A stretch of 64,000 nucleotides of DNA from Rhabditoides inermis (Eukaryota > Nematoda > Chromadorea > Rhabditida > Rhabditidae): contig CAWZYM010000291.1 in assembly GCA_963966185.1 (NCBI GenBank), forward strand, positions 124,001-188,000. The letters run 5' to 3'. Below the pieces are notes generated by a model that did no database searches, was not told where the DNA came from, and saw nothing but the letters and a program-made list of their open reading frames with translations. A program made the translations under genes and the position numbers. Positions 26,801 through 40,900 of this stretch are shown here, piece by piece. Every line of letters begins with the position of its first letter. Within the stretch, counting starts at the first letter, position 1.

Positions 26801-28874
26801 CTTATACTTTCATAATGCAATAGTGACAATTGTCTGAGCATTCCGTTTGTAGCAATAGTGGCAATCGCCTGCGCTTACTTTGATGCGATAGGGCCAATTG
26901 GTTGAGCGTCTCCCCGTACGACAGTACCAATAGGTTGAGTACATATTTCTGTGAGAGACAATAGTCTAAGCAGACCCCAGTTCTATAAAACAGTAGGCAT
27001 CTGGTTGAGTAGTCTGATATGATAGTGGATCTATCTTTTAGGCAATAGTATATTGTGATTCTGATGTGCCTGCTTCCCCCCGACCCGTGTATTGTAAAAG
27101 TATCGTGTTTATTTGAATGATTTGTGTCCCATACGTTTCTCTCAGTTGCGTTAAAGACTATTCAATTTAAGATATGACAGAAGTAAATTGAAATGCAATT
27201 GAAGATGTATCTGAAATGTATCTGTAATATGCCAGCTTGGAACATATTTGTTGAATTGCATTTCTTGTATTTGTTTGTAAACATACAACTTGGAAACTGA
27301 GTTATCATTGACTGTGTATGTGGTTGCAGACAACGCGGTTGACTGTGCGCTGGACTGTGTGAACTGCGTGCTGGCCGACCTGCAGATCTACGAGGCACAG
27401 CGGGTGGAGGGAGCGAGGAGGGTGGAAGAGGAGGTGGGTGAGGGGGGACAGGTATGCATGGTAGGTAAGAGGATAAAGATAGAGGTTGCGGTGAGTGTGC
27501 GCAGGTAGCGTGTTTGTAGAAGGGTAGGTGGTGTAGGTTGTAGCATAAAGTGTTTATGACAAATGGGAACCCTGTCATCCGATTGTTGCCGTATCTTTGA
27601 GCGTTTTTACATGTTATGGGTGAAACTTATATGTGGTGAAGTAGATGTGGCATTGTTTCCTTTCAGTTCCGTCAGTTCGCTGCTCCGGGTGTGGAGTGGT
27701 GGGTGCGCGCGGAAAGGAACAGCGTCTTCTCCAAGAGGGTAGACCTCACCGTCGACGTCTACAGGAACATGGACGGAGCAGTCAGCCACAATGGTAGGGG
27801 GTTACTGTAGCAGAGAGGAGGGTTACTGTACGTTTTGATAGGCAATGAGTAAGGTAACGGTACATTTGAAGCTAGGGGCTGCGGTTGTTTATTGCATAAA
27901 ATAGCTGATTGGGATTGGGTGAAATTGGAAAAGAAGGATTACGTGGGATTGATATCATCTTTTACTGGAGAGTGTCATGGTTTCTATGGTGCGTATTTTG
28001 TATGTTCTGCAGGCCAGAATTGTCGTAATCTTCTATGTCGAGATATGATGGTTAGTCGGTGCGTATTTTTAATGGCATTTATGTTTAGTACACGAATCAT
28101 CGAGATCGTTTGGGATTGCAACAGTAATTCAGTTGTTCATACAATCGTCACCGGAAACATATTTGGAATGGTTTACAGCGCCTGACATGACGATTCTGAC
28201 TGGCGTGCACGGACTGAGCTGGCGACTCACCACAGAGTTCTACATGCTGTTCCGAGGGTTCCTGGAGAAGGTGAGGGAGGGAGAGAGAGGGAGGGAGGGA
28301 GAGAGAGAGAGAGAGAGAGGCGTGCCTGCTTGCAGAACCTGGGCGAGCAGTTGATCCCCGTCCCGGAGACGATCCCCTTCGAGATCCTCCAGAAGCCCAT
28401 CGTCAGCTGCGTGAGTTACTTTTATTGCTGTCATTATTCGTCTGATATTGAAAATCATGACAGTGGTGTGTGATGATGTTAGGGTGGTGTGGTGCGTATT
28501 TGGGGTGGAAAATACTTATCTCAACTCGATCATTAGTTACTTACACTTTTTGGGGAGACAGCGCCGATAGACGCGTCTCTGACTGGTAGTATTATATTAC
28601 CACCATTTCTTATTACCATTTACACGTTCACTTATTATTATGCGTCTTCATTCATAGTTCTGGTTTCTGGTCATTTTTTTCTAATATCATGGATGTAATA
28701 GAACGTTTATTAAAGGAAAATGGAAATGTTATTCTTCTTATTTCTGTGATACGTATTCTTCCGAGTTTTCAGGAAGTGGGCAGTGCGAACAAGTACGCGA
28801 CTCTCTCGCTCCGCATCAACTTTGAAGACGTGCAGTTGGAGTGTCTGGTGCCAGATTCGGGTGGTACGGGGAAG

Positions 28875-28914
<40 letters not shown>

Positions 28915-31900
28915 ATGTTGCAGGCTGGCAGCCGCTGGCTCGGATGGGGCTGACGTCGTCTCGCGTCTCGTTCGACGTGTTCGTGGACGGACAGAGCGAG
29001 CTGGACCTGATCTGCCACAGCACACAGCTCGACGACACCAGGAGGGGTTAGGAGGGAGGGGAGATGTATACCTAAAGTAGCCGTCAGTCTCTTCGAAACA
29101 CCTAAGTGCATGAACTCGGTTGCTTAGTAGCTGTAGGTGTTTCGGATATTGTTCACTGAAACGACGAATTGAGCATGTGTGCGATTGAAGTGGATGTGTT
29201 CAGAGTGAAACTGATTATAGGTGGAAAATCATGGATTTCTAGCTCAAGCGTGTTGAATAGATGTCAAACCTGGCATAGTAGGTCTACGAAACTTATATGA
29301 ACCATCATCCGTTGGTGCGGGTCTTTTCGTACCAGCAAAATCTACAGGCTAATCCTATCTACGCTTGATATAACCTGTCACATCTGTCTTTGATTCTGGA
29401 AATGAATATTTAAATATGAGCCATGTGTTCAGGCCAGCCGGGCAGCGGCCAGCCCAACCGACACCCCGTCATCCTCCGACCGCGAGTCGACCAGGGAGGG
29501 AAGAAGCTGTGAGTCACTGCCACTTTGTACGAACCAGGCTACCCATCAACTGGTCAACTGCACTTGCGTGGATACTTGCTCTATTGCGAGTGTTGTTTGT
29601 TCGCTTATGTGAGAGCGAGTGCATGCGATTAGACCACCCAGCTTGCTGCTTGGAATACTGCAAATAACTGCTCTCTTGGATAGCAGTAGAACAGTGATGA
29701 CGAGGGCATGTGTTTTGAGCATGTGGGTGAATGCAGAGCGAGAGGGGAAGAAGAAAGGAGTTAGTTATACCCTGGAATGGCTGCATTGGTGAACGAGGGG
29801 CCAACGTGTTTGTGGGAATGAGGTTGATTATCAAATATAATCGTGATGAAATTAATTGGTAATATCACACATCTCCCATTGAAGAAATCGGCGCAACGTT
29901 GTTTGTCTATTTTTCGCGTGGTGCATACATTTAATTGACGTCATAGCCAATGTTTTTCTTTCTTTTGTCCCCTATGTTATATTTTGTAAATTATTTACTC
30001 TGAAACACGTGGACGTGGTTAGTTGTAAGATGACATATTTGCCCTAGGTTTGAGGAACAATAAAATGTGACACATTTACAGACCGTCGCTGATGTCGGAG
30101 GCGCATATTATGATGAGGAGAGATGAGCCGCCGGTGAGTGGGAGAGAGTGAGAGAGAGTGAGGGGAGAGAGAGAGAGAGGACCCTCCCTCTTCACAGGTG
30201 GTGACGCTGGTGTTGATGAACGCGCGCGTGGTGCTGCTCCCAGACTGGCTGGATGACGCCAAGAACTTTGTCCTCCTGTCCACCGACTGGAACCCGCCCG
30301 GTCAGTTGCTGATTCGTGATTATAGTTTATACATTTCTATGAACACTTCAAATTGTCGTTCTGTACATTGAGCAGTATTGACTTTGGGGTGGTGCATATT
30401 TTGTACTGTTTTTTTTTTTAAGTTTTCGCTATCATCTTGTTACTTGTTAACAGTTTAGGAATATTTAATTATGTTGTCTTTGCATAGTCTGTTCTTTTTT
30501 GAGTCGTATTTTCTGTAGAACTCTCGGTCCTACATTGAGACAGATAGCTCTCTCTGACAGCAGAACTTGCGCAGAGCTGTGACTTTCCTAAACCCGCTCC
30601 CTGAGTATTGAGTGATAATCGTTTGCAACCTGGGGCACTGGTAGCTCTGACCGTAGCAACGTTCTGGCTTTGTTCCAATCCCTCTGTTTCAGTGAGTGAC
30701 TTCTGTGTGCAGCAGCAGCAGCCGGGTGTGGTGGCTCGCGCGCCCGCCACCCCCACCCAGCCACAGCAGACATTCAGCGTCAAGCTCACCTTGAGAGACA
30801 GCGACATGTGCGTCTCGCGTCCTTATTTACATCTCTTTTCATTATTATTTTTGTTATTGTAGTATTGATGAATCTGATGTCGGTTTCGCGTCTGTGAGTG
30901 TTGGCGAATTTCAAAAAAAAAACTTCGGTGCTATCTTTGGATTGACTTTTGCGATATTGCGTATGTGTGGTGCGTATATGTCAGGGAAGAAATTTGTACT
31001 CACGCCATCTTCTTCATAGAGTTGGACATCGATCGGAACTTTTGACCAATGGACATTTGCTATGATACCTGCTTGCAGCTACCTGCTGGAGGACCCGTCG
31101 CGTGTCGACTCGTTTGCCGCAGTGGCCTTCACGTCTGCGGTGCTGAACATGAACGACCAGGGAGGAGTGCTGCAGGCGAATCTGGAGATACAGGTGAGGA
31201 GGGGGGAGTGTTATGAAGTTATGATGTGCAGGCGAGGTTGGAGTTGGTGTTTTGGTGTAAACCGGAGTAGTCAGTAGTGGTTTGCTACTAAGAATGATTG
31301 AAAGATGGTGAAAGGGAGAAGAAATTAAATTAATTTATGTTCGATTGTTGTTACTATGACTGGAAACGTACATTTCATGTTTTTCCCCCATGAAAATGTC
31401 GGTTGTCCTCGCCATTCTTTTGTGAGATGTAATCGACAGTCTTACTCTACTCTCCTTGACTATATACTTACTGACAACCTACTCAACCGTCTCCTGTTGT
31501 GTTGCAGAGTACCTCCGTGTCGTGGTGTCTGATGCACGAGGCTGATTCGACCAGGAACCAGTGCAGCAACGAGTTCTCCATTGGTGGGTCGGGCAAGGGA
31601 GAGAGAGGGGGGACTAGCAACTACAACGTGTGAATGGTTGATGGTATATGCTTTTAGAGGAGAGAAACGTGGGTGGGTTTGAATCAAATATTCGGCTTAC
31701 CGTTATTGTGGTTGTTCTGGCAATGGACACATGGCAAAGCCGTGAAAGATGGTCGCTGCGGGTCGGAAAAAAATACTCGTGATTTCTATCTTATGCAGGT
31801 TAATGGGTCGAAACAGGACACTGTTTCTAGTATCTACGTGGTTACAAGTGGTAACGTTATGATTGTCATACGTGTTCTCTTTTTAGGATTGTTACTCTAT

Positions 31901-34900
31901 CTTCATTGTCTATTGATTGGCATGTTGAATGCCTTGTATGTGTGTTGCAGGCATCGCTCTGTCGGTGGAGCGCCCGGACGGCGCGGGTCTCTCTGGGGTG
32001 GCTGGCGCCCTCGCGAGGGGAGCAGGCGGAGGACTGCCCATCCTGGCCGCAGTCAAACACAAGTTGACGGTCGGTCGAGGGGGAATTGGGCATCAAGAGT
32101 TTTTTTGCTCGAAGAGAATGGATAATTGAGTGTGATGAGAATAATTGGGATATGTATGTTGCGTGAAACGTAGTTGTGCGGTCTTCTGCATACATAACGG
32201 CTGAAACTTGTTCAAAGTGTGAAGCGTACATTTCAGTAGGGTTGTATTTTGAAATCGATTTGTCTAGATTATGAAGCCTATATTTAGCTATTTGAACACG
32301 GTTGTCTTGTTCAGGTGGAGCTGGTCGGTCTGATCGGCAAGCTGTCCTACAAGGACGCCAAGGTGGGTAAGGGAGTGGGAGGGGGAGAGAGAGAGAGGGA
32401 GAGGGAATGCACATACGGTCGCTCATAGACGTCACGCACAGCGTATTGTGTGTGAAGAACGTGACTTGAAGTTGTAAAAGATGTGAAACTTATGTTGATT
32501 TGTTCTTTTCAGCAGCGGAGAGTTGACACGAATAGTGAATGGGTTGTTGAGAGGGAGCGATTAATGATATTGTGTGTGAAATACGTGACTTGGATCTGTA
32601 TAGGATATGAAACGCATTTTGTCATAGTTAATTTGAAAAGCGGGGAACGAGAAATGTTCAATTGTAGAGTCTTCTTTGATTGATTGCAATTTCAGGTGCT
32701 ATCGGGAGTGCTGTCTGGCTGGACGGCCAACGCGCAGGCGAACATGGGACGGTCGATGGTGCCGGTGATGGCGAACAGACCGCCCGGAAAGCGTGAGTGG
32801 AGGGGAGGGAGGGAGGGGAGACAGAGAGGGGGAGAGAGTGACAGAGATGGTCGGTTCAGCGCTGGAGCTGGCGCGTCTGTCGCTGAAGACGGAGCACGCA
32901 GACGTGTGGCTGCTCGATGACCTGCATGGCAGTGCCATTCCCCTCCTGCGGGTCGGGCTGTCCAGTGAGTCAGGCGTTTCTTGGTGTCTTGTGCGCACTA
33001 GAATCTCGATGTCCGTTATATTCGTTTCCAGTTTTCACTATCTTTACTTGTCTAGTATTTATGTGTACCGCAAGTTTTATGTATCACTTGTGACAGTAGT
33101 GTGAATGCTTAAGGGCCGAAGTAATATGACAGTAGTGTGATTATTTAAGGGCTGAAGTGATATTTGGTGTAGTGTAAGTTCATATGATCCATAAACAGTT
33201 ATTCTTATTCATCCCAAACTCATCGATTTGTACACTATCAGACGCTTTTGATTCATGGGATGCTTTTGATTCAGTCACTTTCATAGTCACAAGTGTTGAC
33301 CGACGTGCGAGTGGCGTCTCACCCGCCAATCTGTAGTGCACTCATTGCAGACACGTCGATCGACCGGCAGCCGGAGCGCCTCAGCTGCGCCTTCACTGTC
33401 AACGCCGACTACTTCAACCAACACGTGTTCGGATGGGAGCCCCTGCTCGAGAGGTGAGCAGAGGGGATGTCTGCAAGTAGTACGCAGTGCCTTGAATGGA
33501 TAAGACGTTATTATTCGGTGTTTATTAGTAATGACGTTTTGGCCACGTATATTTTTTCGGAATGATTTTCGGTGAATGAAATGCAATGATTTTCGGTGAA
33601 TGAAATTGAAATGGATTAATTTGTGAAAATATATCAACTTCGTATTGGATTCCATAATGCTGATTTTTTTTCTTGTCGCTGGAATGAAACATGAATGGAA
33701 ATGGAGACTGCCGTGAAATGTGCCAGTTGTGGAACGGGCGAGCGGGTGTCAAAATGTGGCGATGCATATGAAACAACAAAAAACAAAGAAGGCAAGTTGG
33801 TAGGCGTTTTGCAAGGCAATTTGGAGGTAGTTGACTGAGGGAATTTTGGCATCAGTTTGAAGAGACTGACCGCTATTTCCTTGCTACTTATATCCTGCGC
33901 AATAAGTCTTTAGACATGCCGATGTAACATATATGCAATGGGTTTTTTCAACTGGTGTCGAATTAGTTTTACTTCTGATCTATTACACTTTGTAACAAAA
34001 GTTACTAAGACATTACTACGCCTCGGTGTGAATAAAAACAGAATGTCTATCATGATATAACCGCACAAGCTTTCAGATGGAGTGTGCTGCGTCTTCTGAT
34101 GACGAGCAAAGACAACAACCATGCGGTCGAGCTCATCACCGGTGTGTGTGGGGGATTTCTTTCTTTGTTACAATTACTTTCTAATGCATGTTCAACAGGA
34201 ATTATTAACAAGTAATTCGCCAATGTGTATTGTTTTGTGAGTGAAACGTATTCATTGTGAAGCGAGTTTTTTTTTCTCAAAATCACATTGCAGCGAAAAA
34301 AAGGAACAAGGATATAAGAAATGTTTTGACGACACTAATAGCAAAAAAAACGAAAAAGCAAAAAAGAAACGTATTTGTCAGTGCAACTGTTAATTATACA
34401 ATCATATTGAATTCACGTTATAGGGTATCCCCCCCCCGTTCACGGTACGGCAGTCATCTCGCTGAATACTGTCTAGACATCATTTCATCGCATTTAGCCG
34501 CGCTATCGGTCCACGCAAGACCATTCGGCCGCGCGAATCACGCTCTTCGCGGTCTGATTTCAGGGAAATGATGGTCATTTGCAAGTCAAGTGAAACAGAG
34601 TTCTTCAACTTCAATGGGAAATACCTCCGTTCAAAAATTTTGTGTTTTTTTTTTTAAATTTTCACAGGATTCTCACAATTCCCTTGCAAGGGGAATTGTG
34701 AGAGAGAATCGCTTGAAATTCGGGTTTTGATAAAGTGAAAACTAAATTATGTATTAATCGATAAACATCGACATCCAGGTATTCAATAGGTAAAATAGTG
34801 AATTGGTAACAACTTTCTTCAAAGTTGAGCTAGAGAGCTCAAATTTGAATATAATATGGTGGAGAGGTATCCCGACAAACGCTTGAAAATTAGGGGCGGC

Positions 34901-37900
34901 GCGCAGCGCCGCCCGTTTGTTTTGATCTTTGTCGATTTTTGAATTTGGCTCTGGATACGGATATAGGTGAGAAAACCGTTATAATGAGGCGGTTTCGCAT
35001 AATTTCTTCGTCATTTTTCTTTTGTCTGACTGACCACTGATAATTGCCGTACCGTGAAAATGGGGGATGTGACTCGAACACGTCTATACATGAGTGAAAT
35101 GTGGTGGAAGAAATTTGAAGTGAACTGGCGCATTATTTGATGTGCTGTTCAGAGACGAAGTCGACGTTCGATGTGAATCTGACACAGCAGCTGATCCGCC
35201 AGGCGACGCAGTGGGCGGCCAGATGGCCGGCCGTCAGGGCACAGTGCCACAGCCACGACTTCCGGTGCGGCAGATCCCCCCTCTCTCTCTCTCTCTCTCT
35301 CTCTTCTTTTATCTGAGTCATCCTGGAGATGTGGTTTGCATGAGGTAGCAAGTGCACTGCTCGGTTTCAGTACTACGTGCACCCGCTCCCGGTCGGAGCA
35401 CCTGCCGTATGTGCTGCGCAATGAGACTGGCAGTGCGCTCACATTCACTACGGCCGTGGAGGATATACTCACGGCGAGGTGGGGAGAGAGGGAAGGAGAG
35501 AGAGAGAGGGAGAGAGAGAGAGTGGTCCCCTTTGCAGGAGCGAGCACCGCAAGCACTCTGCCAAGTGGACCTCCGTGGCCGCCTCGTCCACGCAGAACTT
35601 TGAGTTTCCCGCCCGCCTGCTCCTCTACTCGGTGCGGTTTTCTTTTCTTTATATCTTGTTTACAAGCATGCTTTAGTTGTGATTTGTTGTTGATTACTTG
35701 TCATGAGATTTCTCAAACTGTTATTGTTTATTGTAACGTTTTGGTTGTATTATTCAGCGAGATGGTGCGTAGTTTTCATGGGTTTTTTTTTTTTGCAAAA
35801 TTAGCATGATAATTGTTACATATGCTTCGGTTAACAAAATATTTCCGTTGCAGCACGAGAAAAATTCATTCAAAATTTATGAACTTCAAGAATACGACAA
35901 AGTAATATCTTACGATGTGTGTGTTGCTGCAGCACTCTGAGCGCGAGCCGCCGCGTCAGCTGATCGTTCGGGTGGACGGGTGGGACGAGATGAGCCCCGT
36001 CAACGTGGACGCGTGCGGCACCTACTTCCGAGTCGTCAAGGGACGGAGTCAGGTGAGGCAGGCACAGTGTCACTAGTACCTTTTTGTGATGAGAAACTGT
36101 ATAGATCCTGCGAATGAATTGTCCATCTAATGTGTGACTCGAACACGTCTACTCAGTGAAAGTTACATGTTCTGGTTTACAATGATGCACAATTGTTCCA
36201 CCTCGTACACTGACACTGTGCTTGCAGTCCGGTGTCGGGTCGTCTCCGCGGACGACGGCCCGCCTCGTCATCCAGGTGTCGATGGAGAAGGACGGCAACA
36301 AGGTGGGTGGAGCGAGCGAGCGAGCGAGGGGGGGATGAGGAGTGTCTATTCACTTTTTTTTCATTTTTCCTGATTTGTTCCTGAAATTATTGACGAGAAT
36401 ATTGAATTATACGTATTATGTGGCGATATGAAGCGTAGTTTTGGTGAGAAGTGTTTCTTCTTCTTCTTCTTCTTCTTCAAACAATCTTCAATTATTTGTA
36501 CTGATTCGCTCGATTTGTTAAGGTGAGTATTGGATTCGATCTATTATGCGGTCAACTGGTGTTTATTTCTGGTGGAAAGTCTTTGCAAGTCATGCTTTCA
36601 GGTGGTGTCGATCCGGTCTTCGATCCGAGTGCACAACCAACTACCACACCGGATCATCGTGACGGACGAGGAGACGAACAAGGGTGAGGGGGAGAGGAGA
36701 GAGAGAAGGAGATTTGATTGAAATGATTTATCTCAAATCGTATGGCATTGGGGGAGTTTGGAGTTTATCTTGGGTAGTTGGCAAATGACTTGGGTCCGGC
36801 CGCGTCCGTCGTTGGTCCCTCAGCAGCAGAAGCTTGGTCGCAGCATCCTCGAGGCGTCGGGCGAGCGGGGCGGCGGCCGGCTGTATCGCGCACTATCGGA
36901 CAGCTCTCTTGGTCCCCTTGTCGCGGGGAGAGAGACAGCCCTACACGAGTACAGTATCAGTGTTGTATTGTGACATGACCAGATTGCTTATCTCACTGCC
37001 CAACTTCTCGCTGTAGTCGGGTTCTCTCGTATCTGTCTTTGTATCTCGCAATCATCTTCAGTGCCTTTTCTGGTCTAGTATTTCCATATTTTGGGTTGTA
37101 ACTCTCCCCCAATGTATGCAAGTAATATATAGCTTTTGAAAACGCAAGAGTCTCGCATTGGATCTGACTAATCAAGTCATTCCACTCCGTCTTTGGAATT
37201 CCAAGAGCTTTCATCGCACTATCATTCTCTTTCCAATAGTCACCGAGAGAACTGACAAGGAAAGGGTGAAGAGACACTTTGTATCCCAACCCTTTATATG
37301 TTTCAGCAATAACAGTGTACTTATCGATCTTATCAGCAGCGGCGTTGTGGAATGACTCGATTCCCTTTCCAAAAGAGACACGCACATCCACTATCACCAC
37401 TTCTTTTTCACTCTCTCTTTTTAGCACAATGTCAGGGCGGAGGTTTCCTCCATCTATCGCATTGCGCGTATCAGTCTCAATCCAAGCATTTTGATTCACT
37501 GCGCTCTTTTCCGCAGCAGCCACTATTATGTCTTGAATGTTGTTATGCCTGTCCGTCACTCCCGTTTTCAAATGAGCCTCACACCCATTGAGCACGTGAG
37601 CAAGCGTCTCAATCTTTCTCTCGTTGCACACAGAGCACATCTTGTCTGATTCTGCATTCTTCGAATTGAATCTCGATCCTTTCAGAGGAAGATTATCGAG
37701 CAATGCTCGGTGTCTCCACTCAATCGCACTCACAGTTACTGCCTGCGGCAATTTGCCTCGCAGAATTTTCACATTTCGATTGTCTTGCACAAACATGTCA
37801 AAATTGTTTCCGATCATCGAATATTCGGTACTCATTCTCTCAATGTTGCACTCGTCCAGCGCACACGTGATTCTCCGTTTGAGGAGATGTTTCATCTTCC

Positions 37901-40900
37901 TATCGGTTATCGATTTTTTGCTGGCTGGGGTTGCTTGCATTTCAACCACCAGCTCACCATTCACACATTTCACATCGAAAACGTGCATTGTCTTTCTGAA
38001 GTGTCGCACCGCCTCTCGGCAGTTGCGCATCACATTTGTCCGGCTACCGTATGACCCGATACGGTATCCCAACTGCTCATCATTCAAATAGCGTGCACAC
38101 ATCTCTTTCTTATCAAGCGTGATTGCCTCTTGCACTCCAATCCAAGTTACTGAAATGTATTCCAGAAGATTCCAAAACACATTCTTTATATAGTCATCGT
38201 CCGACCACAACAGCTTCATTGTCGTGTTTATATTACCAGTATACATGATGTCTTTCGGATGTTGCATATGGTAGCCTTTCGAGCAGTACAAGTACGGCTT
38301 CGGCACTCCACCCTTCACATTCTGTATGTGGGCAACAGTTGTTGCGAGCGTCCTTTCCAGCTCATCAATGCTGCTCATTGCCAACTTGTCATTCATCGCG
38401 AAATAGTATAGGCGCGAAATCACAAATGTCTTGATTGCGTCTCTCAGCTGATCGCCACTGAGCGAGCCTCTGGCTGCTGCCAGCTTCCTCATATCGATTT
38501 TCATGTGCTCGAGTGATTCAGTCGGTTCGATTATATCGCGAAAACCGACATTGACACCTAGATACTTGTAACTGTCTGATTCACCGAGTACAGTAATGCA
38601 CTGGTCATACATCTTTGTTTCTTTCGTAATCACCCTCCCTTTTTGGATAGTGAGTGTGCCGCACTTGCGTGGCTTGAATATCAGATTGATCTGGTTTGCG
38701 TCAGCTGCCATTCTCTCAAGCTGATATTGCATGTCCGAATGATTCTTCGTGATCACAGCCATGTCATCAGCAAAAGCCAGCAGTGAAAACCTCTGTCCAA
38801 GGATTTCCATAGGTTTCACTCTCTTTAGATGTGCTCGAATGATCATTTCCAGCACAATATTGAACAAGATAGGTGAGATTGGGTCACCCTGTTTCACACC
38901 TGCATTCATTGATATGCTTTTAGTTTGATCGTGCTTTGTATTTACGCGGAATGATGCTCCATCGTACAAGTCCGCAATGATGTGTCGAAATTCGGGCGGA
39001 AAGCCAAGAGCCCTGAGGGCCTCGAGTATCGCTATGTGTGGCACGCTGCCAAAAGCATTGGCAAGGTCGAGCCATGATACACAGATGTCACCTTTTATCG
39101 CTTTGACATGCTGAATCGGTGTTCGGAGAAGAGCAATGTTCTCCAATGTACCTTCTCTATTCGTGAAGCCCTTCTGGCAATCACTAATCATTCCTTTAAT
39201 CGCGCACATTCTCTTTGTCAAGAGACCCGTGTACACTTTGTACAGAACATTCATAAGACTGATCGGTCGCCAGTTTTCAATATCCATCTCGTCTCCCTTC
39301 TTGTAGATGAGAGACGTATTCGTTTCTTTCCAGATTTTCGGGATGCGCTGTTCTCGCATGCATCGATTGAACAATTCAGTAATGAACAGTCCTTCAGGAT
39401 CGGCCAGAATAAGGTCACTATACATAGTGCCATCCGGTCCCGGCGCCGTATTAGGCTTATTTTTCAAGACAGTCATCACTTCGTTTTGTCCGAACCGCCT
39501 CAACAATGAGCCGGAGATGTTCAACTTGGATAGATTGGCGGCTAGCCGCCTCACAGCATCATAATCACATGGCGCGACCGTAGTCGTCTTTCGGAAATAA
39601 CTTTCCACTTTGTTGATTCCAATTTCGCAATCTTTCGACTCTTCGCCGAGAATACGTTTCACCGCATGTGCTTTGTTTTCCTTATACAGTATCCTCAAAT
39701 CGTTCTGCTTCCTAGGGGCGCAGCCTTGCCTCTTTTTGTTTTGTTTTGGTTGTATTGTCCGATCAGCGAGAGCTTCGCATGACGGCAACTCATCCTCCAA
39801 CAGTTTACACGCTTCCGCGTGTCTCTCTTTCCTCTTAAGGTATGCAAATTTCACGAACTGATCAGCTACATACTCGACCTGTTCGAACGAGGTCGTCTGA
39901 TTTAGCTTCTCCAGCCAACTCCCCTTCACTGGAAGTGGCATGGGGTTCACCTGCATGTGGGACAAGTCAATATCCATGAGTTTCGGTATCTGACTCGTTC
40001 TCTCATTATGAATCGTTGTTCTCATTCTCACTCTCAGCTGTTCTAGCTCTCCAATCGAGTGAAAAAGCGGTCGATTATCGATTAATTGTTCGAGAATCAT
40101 CACAATTCTCAGCCCACAATTCATTTCCATTCTCTCTTGCCTACTGTAGGTGGCAGGCTCGGCATACTGTATCTCGCTGCCAAACAAGCGCTCCAGTTTA
40201 TCAATCGATCGATTATCGATCGAGTTACATTGTCTAGGATCGTATACGGTAGTCGTGCTGTGAGACTTATCAGCCACAACCAGCATCCAGTGATTGTTGT
40301 AGTGGTACGGTAGCACCACTTTACTGTACCTTGCGTCTCGCATTGCGTTACACAGTGCGATCTCGCTTCCTTTGTATTTCCATATCACTCCACGCACGAT
40401 AGCGGGGTTCATCACATATGTGCTCGTATTACGGTATCTCGATATGAGGTAGGCATGGATTGCTTGATTGCTCATCCGCGAATTTGTACCCTCACTGTGA
40501 TTGAGACAGGCCATCGCCGACCTGGTCAGCTCACTTTGCACTCGATATTCTTCGAATTCATCATTTCCTTGCATCGCCGGCTCGTCTTCCATTGACGAAC
40601 TCGCATCTACGTGCTCATTTCCGCTTTCAGTTATCGATTCCATTGATTGGTATTGTTCGACCGGTCCGTCTTGACTCGCCTCCTCGGACGTTGGTAGATC
40701 AGACTGCGATCTCTCTTCTCGCACAGTCACACCAGCTGACAGCTGGCTGGACTCTATTCCACTCATCTCCTCGCTTTCTCTTATCAAAGCGGTATCGCGG
40801 CTCGCATGCGGCCTTTCCTCTCCATTCTCGTTCTCTCTTACTACATCGGCTCTTGAGTGATCCGCAGCATCATTGCCTGGTTCACTCTGCGTCTCTGCCT

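Larger units (their letters stand above)
17083..36683 (+). other. vps13d: VPS13D exons 30-67: central groove repeats
   Basis: Exons: 17083-17214, 17615-17697, 21718-21802, 23245-23335, 23543-23703, 24001-24094, 24349-24391, 24448-24518, 24660-24715, 24863-24914, 24960-25052, 25221-25299, 25720-25800, 25955-26075, 27330-27433, 27667-27793, 28179-28270, 28336-28410, 28773-28863, 28924-29046, 29433-29508, 30082-30133, 30198-30300, 30693-30807, 31079-31193, 31508-31583, 31951-32069, 32315-32362, 32696-32792, 32860-32964, 33351-33453, 34077-34141, 35153-35264, 35371-35478, 35538-35631, 35933-36052, 36228-36302, 36602-36683. Good anchors to VPS13D are [19 protein letters not shown] followed by [24 protein letters not shown], and [15 protein letters not shown]. 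Exons 33-34 encode a charged, serine-rich low-complexity insert. For the exon ending at 26075 an alternative in-frame start at 25982 exists. Confidence 0.85.

Noticed and set aside
35851..35897. Possible 45-nt microexon [16 protein letters not shown] between VPS13D exons 64 and 65
   Set aside because: It keeps phase 0, but it is AT-rich unlike other exons and does not resemble the family at that place; left out pending cDNA.
36790..36952. GC-rich open stretch (GRSILEASG...[15 protein letters not shown]) as an extra VPS13D exon
   Set aside because: Its acceptor phase does not fit exon 67, while exon 67 joins exon 68 directly in phase; it is more likely retrotransposon 3' region.
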